A DNA stretch of 64,000 nucleotides. Source: Halichoerus grypus (lineage: Eukaryota; Chordata; Mammalia; Carnivora; Phocidae). The notes below the pieces were generated by a model, which saw nothing but the letters and a program-made list of their open reading frames with translations, was not told the DNA's origin and did not search any database. Positions within the stretch are counted from its first letter, which is position 1; each line of letters starts with the position of its first letter. Where the stretch lies: NCBI RefSeq assembly GCF_964656455.1, contig NC_135718.1:145682262-145746261 (forward strand). The letters are read 5' to 3'. The position numbers and the translations under genes were made by a program. Positions 46,961 to 57,699 of this stretch are shown in pieces.

Positions 46961-47061
46961 AATACCTTCTTCGCTGTCCTGGAGGTGGAGTGAGCTTATT
47001 AATGTCATTGCCTCATGTGAGCATACGCTTGATTTCACTTTTGTTAGGAGTTTGGGCAGAC

Positions 47062-47828
47062 AAAGGGCAGCAAGGGCAAAAATGAACTATTGGGACTTCA
47101 TTAAGATAAAAAGCTTTTGCACAGCAAAGGAAACAGTCAATAAAACCAAAAGACAACAGACAGAATGGGAGAAGACATTTGCAAATGACATATCAGATAA
47201 AGGGCTAGTATCCAAAATCTATAAAGAACTTATCAAACTCAACACCCAAAGAACAAATAATCCAATCAAGAAATGGGCAGAAGACATGAACAGACATTTT
47301 TCCAAAGAAGACATCCAAATGGCCAACAGACACATGAAAAAGTGCTCAACATCTCTCGGCATCAGGGAAATCCAAATCAAAACCTCAATGAGATACCACC
47401 TCACACCAGTCAGAATGGCTAAAATTAACAAGTCAGGAAACGACAGTTGTTGGCAAGGATGCAGAGAAAGGGGAACCCTCCTACACTGTTGGTGGGAATG
47501 CAAGCTGGTGCAGCCACTCTGGAAAGCAGTATGGAGGTTCCTCAAAAAGTTGAAAATAGAGCTACCCTGTGACCCAGCAATTGCACTACTGGGTACTTAC
47601 CTTAAAGATACAAATGTAGTGATCCAAACGGGTACATGCACCCCAATGTTTATAGCAGCAATGTCCACAATAGCCGAACTATGGAAAGAGCCAAGATGTC
47701 CATCAACAGATGAATGGATAAAGAACATGTGGTGTATATATACAATGGAATATTATGCAGCCATCAAAAAAAAATCTGTTATGCTAAGGTATTATGAAGG
47801 TATTATGCTAAGCGAAATAAGTCATTAA
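47062..47828 (+). pseudogene. L1 ORF2 C-terminal fragment, open frame
   Basis: About 255 residues of the ORF2 C-terminal region stay in one frame. A zinc-knuckle-like CCHC motif, C-x3-C-x7-H-x4-C ([18 protein letters not shown]), is intact. The endonuclease and reverse transcriptase domains are lost to 5' truncation. Near the end the usual 'ATWNKLEG'-like coding is altered by a small deletion and a 'ggtattatg' duplication, and the frame stops at 47826-47828. Upstream the frame runs on by chance into flanking DNA to 46896. Confidence 0.92.
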
Positions 47829-48326
47829 GAGAAAGACAAGTATCATATGATCTCACTGATATGAGGAATTCTTAATCTCAGGAAACAAACAGGGTTGCTG
47901 AGTGGTGGGGGGTGGGAGGGATGGGGTGGCTGGGTGATGGACATTGGGGAGGGTATGTGTTATGGTGAGCACTGTGAATTGTGCAAGACTGATGAATCAC
48001 AGATCGGTACCTCTGAAACAAATAATACATCATATGTTAAAAATAAAAAAGAAGAAGAAGATAGCAGGAAGGGAAAAATGAAGGGGGAGAAATCAGAGGG
48101 GGAGACGAACCATGAGAGACTATGGACTCTGAGAAACAAACTGAGGGTTTTAGAGGGGAGGGGGTGGGGGATGGGTTAGCCTGGTGATGGATATTAAGGA
48201 GGGCATGTATTGAATGGAGCACTGGGTGTTATATGCAAACAATGAATCATGGAACACTACATCAAAAACTAATGATGTAATGTATGGTGACTAACATAAC
48301 ATAATAAAATAAAATTTTTTAAAAAA
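47062..48326 (+). mobile_element. 5'-truncated L1 (1.27 kb), two-module 3' UTR
   Basis: The element starts inside ORF2 at 'aaagggcagcaagggcaaaa'. It continues through the ORF2 end, the proximal 3'-UTR module (about 47880-48050), an A-rich and GAA-rich linker, and the distal module, ending 'taacataacataataaaata'. The exact 14-bp target duplication 'gagtttgggcagac' lies at 47048-47061 and 48327-48340. It is the least truncated of the recent L1 copies here. Confidence 0.96.
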
Positions 48327-48340
48327 GAGTTTGGGCAGAC

Positions 48341-48611
48341 CACTCAAAGCAGAACAAGGAGGAAGGAGAAGAACACGGGCCACAGCCTTACAGGTACCCA
48401 GATAAGGCAGGAGACCTGGTGTGAGGCGGGTGGGATGCGGGCAGTAACACCAGCACTCAGCTCCAGGCTTTGCTGCTTCCAGGGCTTTGGCTTCAGGTAA
48501 GTGACAATTTTGCTGGATCTCAGTCTGCACATCTAGTAACATGGAATGACCACACATGTCTTCAATACTAATGTTCGTCCTCACGGATCAATAAGCTATT
48601 TGGCCTGAAAC
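48341..48611. other. single-copy sequence
   Basis: A short spacer between an L1 and a MIR. Nothing recognised. Confidence 0.5.
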
Positions 48612-48720
48612 TATCCATGTACTTCTTTTAGTCCTTACAACCCTGCTCTGAGGTAGGTCTCATTTTACAGATATTTTGAGGTTCAGAACAATTAAGTAAC
48701 TTTCCCAGGGGCACAGAGAT
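48612..48720 (-). repeat. MIR SINE fragment, minus strand
   Basis: 'agtccttacaaccctgctct', 'gaggtaggtctcattttaca', 'gatattttgaggttcagaac' and 'aagtaactttcccaggggca' follow reversed MIR. Confidence 0.8.
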
Positions 48721-48789
48721 GTATAAAAGAGAAAACAAACAGGATATTCAAGCTCCCCCAAAATGGAAATTATTTAATCTCATTATTCT

Positions 48790-49740
48790 TTATTTTAAAA
48801 TTTTTTATTTAAATTCAATTTAGTTAACATAAAGCATATTATTTCAGGGGTAGAATTCAGTGATTCACCAATTGCATATAACACCCAGTGCTCATCACAT
48901 CACATGCCCTCCTTAATGCCCATCACCCAATTACCCCACCCCCTGCCCACCTCCCCTCCAGCAACCCTCAGTTTGGTCCCTGTAGTTAAGAGTTCCTTAT
49001 GGTTTGCCTCCCTCTCTGTTTTTATCTTATTTTATTTTTCCTTCCCTTCCCCTATGTTCATCTGTATTATTTCTTAAATTCCACATATAAGTGAAGTCGT
49101 ATGGTATTTGTCTTTCTATGACTGACTTATTTTGCTTAACATAATACCCTCTAGTTCCATCCACATCATAGCAAATGGCAAGATTTAATTCTTTTCAATG
49201 GCTGAGTAATATTCCGTTGTATATATGTACCACATCTTCTTTATCCATTCATCTGTCAATGGACATCTGGGCCCTTTCCATATTTTGGCTATTGTGGACA
49301 TTGCTGCTATAAACATTGGGGTGCAGGTGCCCCTTTGAATCACTATGTTTGTATCCTTTGGATAAATACCTAGTAGTGCAATTGCTGGGTCATAGGGTAG
49401 TTCTATTTTTAACTTCTTGAGGAACCCCATACTGTTTTCCAGAGTGGCTGCACCAGCTTGCATTCCCACCAACAGTGTAGGAGGGTTCCCCTTTCACATC
49501 CTCGCCAACATCTGTCGTTTCTTGACTTGTTGATTTTAACCTTTCTGACTGGTGTGAGGTGGTATCTCATTGTGGTTTTGATTTGTATTTCCCTGATGCC
49601 AAGTGATGTTGAGCATTTTTTCATGTGTGTTGGCCATTTCTATGTCTTCGTTGGAGAAATGTCTGTTCATGTCATCTGTCCATTTCTTGACTGGATTTTT
49701 TGTTTTTTGGGTGTTGAGTTTGTTAAGTTCCTTATAGATG
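48790..49740 (-). mobile_element. 5'-truncated L1, single-module 3' UTR
   Basis: A minus-strand element with an A-rich tail at the left, one 3'-UTR module (about 48815-49010) and an ORF2 tail to 49740. The target copies 'tcattattct' lie at 48780-48789 and 49741-49750. The UTR module mixes features that are split between the two modules of younger copies: 'ataacacccagtgctc' from the distal one and 'tgattcacc' with 'gttaacat' from the proximal one. It therefore looks like the ancestral form. Confidence 0.93.
49185..49740 (-). pseudogene. L1 ORF2 C-terminal remnant, frameshifted
   Basis: Two overlapping minus-strand frames cover the ORF2 tail: one with '[20 protein letters not shown]' and the zinc-knuckle region, the next with '[20 protein letters not shown]'. 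A frameshift near 49409-49470 separates them. The CCHC spacing is one residue short between the second Cys and the His (CERGTLLH). The copy is dead. Confidence 0.88.
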
Positions 49741-49750
49741 TCATTATTCT

Positions 49751-51607
49751 CAAATCTAACATCAGTGTAATCCTTTCTTCTAATGAAATGTTACCTAAAA
49801 GCCCAGTGAATGATATGATATGGATTTAGAAGCTTTGGTTTTGTTGGGGAGAGGGGTCCAGCCTTGCCTATGAGATAGCCACCTTCATCTTCCGGCAGAT
49901 CTCGATGCTTAGGTTTTCATGGGCTACAGTTGGAAAACTCATCTAGTTTAATCCTTCCTTTGCCACAAAACATGGGGCCCAGGGACATGGTCGCTACAAC
50001 AGAGCTCCAGGGAAAAAGAAGGGACAGAGAGAGAGACAAACTGAATTGGTCAAATGATGGGCATGCAAAAAGAAATGTTAAAAACTGCCCTGGCAGATTC
50101 TTCCCCCCTCACAGTGAGGAATGGGAAGACAAAATGCATCCAAAGAGCAGAGCTGGGGAGGGTGAGCAGTGTGAGGAGGTGAACTCGGTGCTTGCCACCC
50201 TGCTCAGTCTACCACATTTAAAACATGTCTGCTGTGAGTCATCCCACTTTAGATACCAGGTTGATGGATTTCAATGCAAGGCCTGTGGAGGAGGAAAGTT
50301 CACAGTAAACAGGTAAATACGTGCCATTTATAACAATGATTTGCATGCATTGAGCACCGTGCTGTTTACAAAGCACTCTCATGATCTCATCTGCATTCAA
50401 AGCCTCGCTGGGCAGGGTACCCTGAAGTCACGTCATACTCAGTCTGTGAGAGATGCCGAGCACATCCTCAGCAACACCAGAGGACAAGGTCCTGTCAGGG
50501 TGGTCCAGGCAAGGTGGGTTTGGGGGACACTCACCTGGCTGCAATGAAGATCCAGTGAATATGTCCATCAATCACTCACCCCCATTCTCCCAGCCTGAGG
50601 CTTAGTCCTGGACACCTCCAGCCCGCTGGTTCAAACCTTTGCTCTCTGGGCCTCTGTGAGATCAGACAAATTTTACAACCCAAGGAATTCAAAATAGTTG
50701 TGTTGCCCCAAAGGAGGCAGGTAGGCTAGCCATCAGAGCGGAGGGTGTTCTTGCCATAGGCAGTGGGACCACTGTTGGGATCTGGATCAAGGGGAATCTC
50801 CCGCCCCCATTGACAGTGTTATAGACAAATTCAGAGCAGGACTCCAGCCCCAAGGGAACAGGTAGGCAAAGAGATGTCAAAGTATATAGACCACAGTGTA
50901 TAGAGTGGACCAACAGGATGGAAGTGAGGGTCCAGGTAAAGCGTACAGGTGACCTGCCCTCTTAGCTCTTCCTGGCCTCACCCCTGATGCTGTTGCTATC
51001 CGCCCTGCCCTGGACAGGGTAGGATGGGGACAGCGCCAGGGGAAGCGTGCAGTGTCTCCCTGGAGAAGGCAGGGGCAGTGGCCAGTGCCAGGACAAGAAT
51101 CACTCGCAACTTGCTTTTGGCCTCTGCTTGTGAGGTTCTCAGACCCCTGGATTCTCAGACAGATGGCCCTGCTGGCCACATGTGCAGCCTCCTCCAAGTG
51201 TCCCCATGCTGGTCGGAGGGCCTCGGCTCTTCATCTGAAACATGGCTCTGATTGCTCCACCACTCCACAACATCCTTTCCCTTCCTGCTGCTGATTAATT
51301 TTGCTCGTTTTCCTCCCTTTGGCAACTCAGCTGTTGTAAGAATACTCTGGAGTGTTCCATCTGTCTTGGGTTTGTGGGAAATAATAAGCTGGCTCTTCAG
51401 ATATTCTCATCACCTTCTGATCTCAAGGACCTTCCTTTGAATTCCAGTGCAGAGGGGAGAAATGAGGACTTCTCCCAGGGACACAGGGCCCTGGAGTCAA
51501 GGACAGAGATGCAAGGCCAGTTTTCAAGGGAGCGGGTGAGCTCCTAGATAAACCTAATCCCAGTACTCAGAAGCGAAAATCTCTTCCCCCTTCAGGTGGA
51601 CAAATCA
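49751..51607. other. single-copy sequence
   Basis: About 1.9 kb, GC-richer at 50900-51240. The frame at 49930-50316 (128 residues) has four cysteines near its end (CC..., CKAC) but no recognised domain. I see no exon signals to support a gene. A weak MIR-like fragment may lie near 50330-50420. Confidence 0.45.
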
Positions 51608-51775
51608 TGAAGCGAAGTGGATCTCAACCCTGGATACTCATTTGAATCATCTGGTATGGTTTTTAAAAAACCAATGACCAAAGCCCACACTCCTCTTGAC
51701 CAATTCAATTAGAATGGCTGGGATTTGGGCCCATGTGTTCATACTTTTTAAAAAACTCTCCAGATAATTATAATG
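51608..51775 (+). repeat. MER20-like hAT element
   Basis: 'agtggatctcaaccctggat', 'catttgaatcatctggtatg', 'ccaattcaattagaatggct', 'gggatttgggcccatgtgtt' and 'aaactctccagataattata' follow MER20 (tctcaaccctggctgcacattagaatcacctgg). MER20 copies act as regulatory elements in some mammalian tissues, but nothing shows that for this copy. Confidence 0.68.
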
Positions 51776-51929
51776 GATAGGAAATTGCCTATTGACAAAT
51801 CAACTCTTCAAGGAATTCCACTAATCTCAGCCTGTGCGTTATTTCCTTCCCATCCCTCCATTAATTTTTGCACCTTACAATTACACAGTGCAATATAAAG
51901 CATGTCCACATACATATTTCACTATGCAA

Positions 51930-52050
51930 AATCAGGTGATCCTCCATCACACCTGTGAAGGGAAGGGACTGGATCCTATTCAGTTTAGTTCTACCATCTT
52001 GCCCAACATCTAACATGAGACAGATATTCAATGTCTATTGAATAATTCTA
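51930..52050 (+). repeat. L2 3' end fragment
   Basis: 'tgtgaagggaagggactgga', 'cttgcccaacatctaacatg' and 'agatattcaatgtctattga ataattc' match the L2 3' terminus (gagggcagggactgtgtc ... agtaggcgctcaataaatgtt). Confidence 0.6.
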
Positions 52051-52089
52051 TAAGATCGTTATACTGTACCTTTATTATCACATGCTAAT

Positions 52090-52215
52090 TATTTATTATC
52101 ATGATTTTACAGTTGAGAAAACTGAGGCCAAGAGAAGAGAAATGTCTTTGCCCAAGATTGTACAGCCAGTAAGAACAGAGGCCGGGAGTGGCACTGAGGT
52201 CTCCTGAGTCTGGCA
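52090..52215 (-). repeat. MIR SINE fragment, minus strand
   Basis: 'catgattttacagttgagaa', 'aactgaggccaagagaagag', 'tttgcccaagattgtacagc' and 'cagtaagaacagaggccggg' give a clear reversed MIR core. Confidence 0.82.
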
Positions 52216-52556
52216 TGATTTCCATAGTCTGCCCCGCTTACTCCTCTCATTATTCTTTGCCCAGGTCTGCCCATGGTCTCCTGTTAACCTTAACACTGTC
52301 TTTCAGGAATACGAAGCTGCTAATCTCCGGGCCACAGCTCAGAGAAGCACCAAACCACAGTCAGCTCCCTCTGCATTCAGCAACAAGGAGCAGAGCTTGT
52401 ATGCCCCAGACAGAACAAAAAGCCCCCCAGTCTGGTCTCAGGGCTGAGATTAGATAGGAAAGAAAGCAGAGTGAGTAAATCTGGATCCTGTACTTGACCA
52501 TAAAGGCTTCGGTATAACAAAGGTTGTGGCAGTGATGGTAAGAATGGGGCACTGAA

Positions 52557-52897
52557 AGACTGTTGAATCTCAGATCTGTACCTCTGAAACAAATAATGCA
52601 ATATATGTTAAGAAAAAAAAGAAGAAGAAGAAGATAGCAGGAGGGGAAAAATGAAGGCGGCGGAATCTGAGGGGGAGATGAACTATGAGAGATGATAGAC
52701 TCTGAAAAACAAACTGAGGGTTCTAGAGGGGAGGGGGGTGGGAGGATGGGTTAGCCTGGTGATGGGTATTAAAGAGGGCATGTTCTGCATGGAGCACTGG
52801 GTGTCATATGCAAACAATGAATCATGGAACACTACATCAAAAACTAATGATGTAATGTATGGTGATTAACATAACAATAAAAAATTAAAAAAAAAAA
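52557..52897 (+). mobile_element. 5'-truncated L1 3' end (341 bp)
   Basis: It begins in the last part of the proximal 3'-UTR module ('gactgttgaatctcagatct', 'ctctgaaacaaataatgcaa'). An A-rich linker with GAAGAAGAAGAAG and the full distal module follow, then a poly(A) tail. The exact 17-bp target duplication 'aagaatggggcactgaa' lies at 52540-52556 and 52898-52914. It is a recent insertion. Confidence 0.96.
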
Positions 52898-53121
52898 AAG
52901 AATGGGGCACTGAATCCTTCCATTGATAAATCAAGGTCTCTGCTCTGTCCCCAACAGGCAGGGTTATGAAGCACATGGAAGGAAGCTCCACAGAAGGGGG
53001 TTATAACCCAGGGATTCCCTGATGTCCTCAGTTTCCCCTTTGAGAAATGAGCACTTGCACTATGTTACGTCCCTGCTTTAAAAGATGGTAAAGGGTTCTG
53101 GGAGACAGTGTGGAGTAGCAC

Positions 53122-53270
53122 AGTGGTTCCCAGTTTATGGCCCCTGGACCAACAGCATCAGTATTACCTGGGAACTTGTTAGAAATGCACATTCTCCAAC
53201 CACCTCAGACCTACTGGTCAGCACTTCTGCTCTGGGGGTGGAGCCTGGCAATCTGTTTTTTATCAAGCCC
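53122..53270 (-). repeat. MER5A-like hAT element
   Basis: 'cacagtggttcccagtttat', 'gaccaacagcatcagtatta', 'cctgggaacttgttagaaat', 'gcacattctccaaccacctc', 'agacctactggtcagcactt', 'ctctgggggtggagcctggc' and 'aatctgttttttatcaagcc' match MER5A in reverse orientation almost end to end. The last terminal repeat is missing. Confidence 0.85.
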
Positions 53271-53277
53271 TAAAACA

Positions 53278-53600
53278 TTATACTGAGTAACATAAAGAAA
53301 ACACAAAAGACTATGTAATCTATGATTCCATTTATATGAATTTTTAGAAGAGGCAAACTATACAAACAGCAAGAGGATCAGTGGTTTCTTGGGGCCAGGC
53401 ATGGTGAGGGGCATTAACTCCAAAGGCATCCACAAGATCTCCAGAGTGAGGAAAATAGTCCATTTCTTCACTGTGCTGGTGTTTACAAATTGGTGTATGA
53501 TTCCAAAATTCATCAAATGTATATTTAACATGGGTGAATTTTACATTTAACATGGGTGTATAAATAATACATAAAACATAATACCGAATAACATAATAAA
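53278..53600 (+). repeat. old L1 (L1M-type) ORF2 end and 3' UTR
   Basis: 'gaaaacacaaaagactatgt', 'atctatgattccatttatat', 'cagtggtttcttggggccag', 'tggtgtatgattccaaaatt' and 'catcaaatgtatatttaaca' follow the old L1 tail (aagaccatgattccatttatatgaa ... gtgtatacatatgtaaaaattcatcaaa). The tail contains repeated 'aacataata' motifs. Confidence 0.65.
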
Positions 53601-53869
53601 CATAATGACATAAAAAATGTAATATTTTAAAAGCTGGCTAAATCAACCCCAGAGGAGAACCCTGATGTTGAAGAAACTGATGGGGACAGGCCAGCCAACA
53701 CATCCTCTAACCAGGAGCCAAATTCCCAAGCCTGGGTTACATGGCCTGCTGCTTCCACCACAGTTCTGAAAGTTAGTTTAAATATGAACAACAAGAACAA
53801 AAGATTTCAAATTCCAGATTATGCCAAATCAATGAATATTTGTGGTCTGCTTTGGGCTAGTACCTGCTC

Positions 53870-53872
<3 letters not shown>

Positions 53873-53918
<46 letters not shown>
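53873..53918. repeat. (GT)n microsatellite, about 23 units
   Basis: The run is uninterrupted after one 'gtgc' at the left. It is the longest dinucleotide array in the window and likely polymorphic. Confidence 0.97.
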
Positions 53919-53921
<3 letters not shown>

Positions 53922-56783
53922 AATTCTAGCTATTCATCTTTTCTGAATGATCTGCTTCTGGAAGTGGGGATGGCTTTAATCCAGAATATTTGATTATTAA
54001 GTACTACTGTGCTTGAAGTTCAAAAGAGTTACTGATGGAAATGTTATTTAAGTATGAACCAAAGACACTATCAAAAGGGACCTTGCCTTCTGCACTTTTG
54101 CTCCCTCTGCCTTCAGCAAAGTCTATCACTCTGGAGGTTTTTACTAAATGTGTAATAAATAAATAAATAACTTACCTAAACACCTAATGACACAGGAAAG
54201 GAAGTCAGGCCAAAGACAAGCCTGTGCCTGGACCTACTTCCAAATTAATCATTTATTCATTTTTCCAACAAGCCTCCCCAGCAAGCAGACGAGGTACTGA
54301 GGTTACATACATAAATAAGACAAGGCTCCCACTCTTACTGAACCCACACTTGGCACCCGCAGGGGATTCCCTAGGCTGAGTGTCCTAACAGAAGGTACCA
54401 GGAGAGCTATTCCAGTGAATGGATCCTGAGGAGTCCAGCTCTACAACAACATACCACCTTTTGCTTCCAGGGAGAGCATTCCAAGCATTTCCTTTTCCTC
54501 GCTCAAAATTAGATTCCTTTCTGATACCCTTATAAAGCCAACGACTCTAGTAAAATTGGGGAAAAGAGAAAGAAAGAAAGAAAAAGCAAGCAGGAAAGGA
54601 CAACGAACAAGGAGCTATCCAAATCAATAAAGTTTCTCCCCCCTGAGAATCTAAATGCCTCCCCAAAATACTGCAAGGAAACTGCAGGCAAAGAAAAAAT
54701 AGATTCTATTTCTTGGTCTAAGAAGTGTCACTCTGGAATCCACTGCCTTGGTGAGATAAGCTCTGCATTGGCAAGGGACTGGAGTGTGCCAGGAAATTGA
54801 GGACGGGAGGGTATTTTCCCAAGCTGTATTAACACTTCTTCTCATGCTTTGCAGAGATTAGAAATTTTATCACTGGCTCGCACACCTAAAAAAATATATA
54901 TATACTAATCTGTAGGGTTTTAGGGCAGAATGGACCCAAATTGTTCCCTTTCTCAGGATGCAGTGAGATGATGCAGATGAACACTGACAGGGAAGCCAAA
55001 CCCCGCTAAACCGAAGCTCTCCCACGTTCCGGTGGGGGCCCCTTCTCACGATGAGCAAAACTCTGGATGAGGATGGATTTCTAGAAATGTCCATTTTCAG
55101 GAATAGAATGAAGGGGTCCCCTTTGCCCTCTGCTGACCGGTCTCTGGGCAGAAGAGAAGCAGCAGTCGCCAAGACGATGCCACCTGAAAAAGATAGTCCT
55201 GGAAGTTAGAAGCGCCTGCTGCTGCAGGAGGCAAGAACAGGGTCAAGAATCAGGCCAGCAGGACACAGAGGCAGGGGGCAGTCAGAGATGGTAGCTGGCA
55301 GAAGGTAGGAAAGTCCAGGCCAAGATGCTGTGAACAAGAACACAGTGATTCTGACACAGTCCCTCTAACTAGGGCCTGGGCTCACAGCCATTCTCTTCCC
55401 CACGCCCCCTCCCTGTGCCATCTCCCCCTCCCCCAAGTGACCTGACGGGGAGCATCCTCTCTCTCGCCCAAGCAGGGGATAGTCCCAGGGATGATCAGCC
55501 AGAATCGTTGGCCCTCCAGAGCAGGGACAATGTCTTAATGTCTTCTATTTCCCCAGCTCCTGGCCTGCTGGGAAGGAGGGATCCACCTGCCATTTCTTTT
55601 TTTTTTTTTCAAGTGTACCCATAACACCCATGCTGTGGGTAGACAGGTAAGGAAGCTAGACCACAAGGCTGCCTGCTGGCCCAAGCCATGGCGAGACTTA
55701 GAACTGCCAGTTACCCCATCTACTGCCTGGTTGAACTCGTATAAATCAGAGACCCTGTTTAGTGCCTAAACAAATTTAAGCTTTAACTATCTGTGAAGAA
55801 CAATTAGGCATCCCAGAACAGCACCAAGTTTCGGGATATGATTAGAAAGAGGGGCTGCCATCTGTTCCTAGGATTAGCAGTTTTCCAAGCAAGAGATAAA
55901 AAAAAATCATGGTCCGCATTGACTCAATCCACGGGGGGAATTCCTACTAAGTGTGGGTCACTATGCCAGGTACGGGGGAGTTACAAAAGAAAGGACATGC
56001 CTTGGAGTTTGTATAGTCTCAGAGTTAGTCCAGAGCAGGGAGAGACTACTGCAGGCTGGGGGGGAAGGGGGGCGTCAAGAGAGTCTCCCTGGGGAAAGTG
56101 AGATTTGGAATGAGCTTTTCAGGATGAGCAGAAATCTGGTCCGTTGACATGGGGGAAGGGGCAGTGTAGATGTGGGAAGCCACGAGAGCCGAGGCACGCA
56201 CAGGGGAGCTATAGACAGAAGTTTGGAAAGTTGAAAGAATGTCTGGAGCCCGAACATGGCAGCCTCGAATGTCAGTCTGAGGAATTAGGACAGAGAGCTC
56301 TGTGTCAGCTAACACCAAACAAGAGCCAGACAAGAACAAACACTGTCACCACCTGCATTCCTGTAAACATTTCTGGCCCTGCATTGATAATGTGACAATT
56401 TCCATGTTTCAGAGAACTATTCGAGTCTTCGGTTCTCCAAGACCTAGAGAACACATCCCTCATCGTAAAAGTCCACCCACTCCCTTTCTTGAAGGTTTTG
56501 AGGGGCATCAGCAACTGCGTAAAGCTACCAGGGAAAAGGTAAATTCCTAGAAATAAGCATCTCTTTGGACAAATTGGAATAAAAAAGAAAATGCTAAAAA
56601 AGGAGAAGAAAACTCTATAAGAAGGAAAACAACATTACAAATTCAAATTGCATATAAAAAGATATCTGCTGCTCAAAGATAACAAGAAAAAAGGTATGAC
56701 TGCAATTGTGTAATGATTGAAACAGGCCAGGGCTGAAGGGACCACAATTGTCAAGAGATAATATTAGAGGGTGAAGGAAAATA
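53919..56783. other. long single-copy stretch
   Basis: About 2.9 kb with no clear transposable element. It includes a GAAA-rich patch at about 54565-54592 and a poly(T) at 55597-55609. Frames at 54870-55172 (100 residues, minus) and 56046-56339 (97 residues, minus) overlap others and match nothing I know. No gene called. Confidence 0.5.
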
Positions 56784-57242
56784 TATTCCTTTCCTGTGAC
56801 TTCCATAACAAATTATCACAAACTTGGTGGCTTAAAACAATGGAAATGTATTCTTTCAGAGTTCTGGAGGCCAGAAGTCCAAAATCAAGGTGTTGGCGGG
56901 GCCCAGCTCCCTTTGAAGACTATGGGGGGGGTTCCTCTCTTGTCATTCCCAGTTCAGGGTGACCCCGGGTGTTCCCTGGCCTGTGGCTGCCGGACACCAG
57001 GCTCTACATCCATCTTCATGTAGGCTTCTCCATTGTGTCTACATCTCCTCTTCTGTATCTTTTAAGGACATTGGTCATTGGACCTAGAAACCATCTAGAT
57101 AACCCAGGATGATCTCTCCAGATCCCCAACTGAATTACATCTACAATGACATTTTCTCCAAATAAGATCATATTCACAAGTTCTTTATTCTAGGGTTTAG
57201 GACATAGACATACCTTCTGGGGGACCATCATTCAACCCACTA
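56784..57242 (-). repeat. MLT1-type MaLR solo LTR
   Basis: 'tccataacaaattatcacaa', 'acttggtggcttaaaacaat', 'gagttctggaggccagaagt', 'caaaatcaaggtgttggcgg', 'ctccaaataagatcatattc' and 'cattcaacccactaca'. It is near full length and in the same orientation as the other three MaLR LTRs. Confidence 0.9.
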
Positions 57243-57699
57243 CAGAAAATATAATCCAGTTCCTCTCCTTCATTTTCTTAGTTTAAGCTAGATTGTACTT
57301 GGCTTTGCTTCCATTAATAGATGAGAAAAATTAATAGGAAATACAGTATTTCCTTGTTGGCAAGCTCCTGATAGCCAGGGCACCTGCTGAAGTCCTTGAA
57401 GGATATGTTGAAAATGTTCACCCTTCCAGCTCAGAGAAATCTGTGGTACTTTGTTGCACTTGTGATGTCCAGCAGCATCTTGGGAATGGGCTGATATGCT
57501 GTAAGCTTAGCTCAAAGGTTTACAACCGTGATTTCTCGTCTGCTTCTTGCTCCCCTTCACAGCATGTTCTCCAACACTTTGTGATCCAAACGCCTCTTCC
57601 CCCTTACCACCCATTACAGTCATTATCCGAAAAGGCAGAAAGTGGGCATGCTTGTATTTCCTGCCAGGGTTTCTAGTTCCTGTTGACATCCTCAAAAGG
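57243..57699. other. single-copy sequence
   Basis: Nothing recognised between the MLT1 and the MER5-like element. Confidence 0.5.

Noticed and set aside
49930..50316. 128-residue frame with cysteines near its end (possible zinc finger)
   Set aside because: The cysteine spacing does not fit a finger pattern (no matching CxxC pair with paired His or Cys), and there is no family match or exon context.
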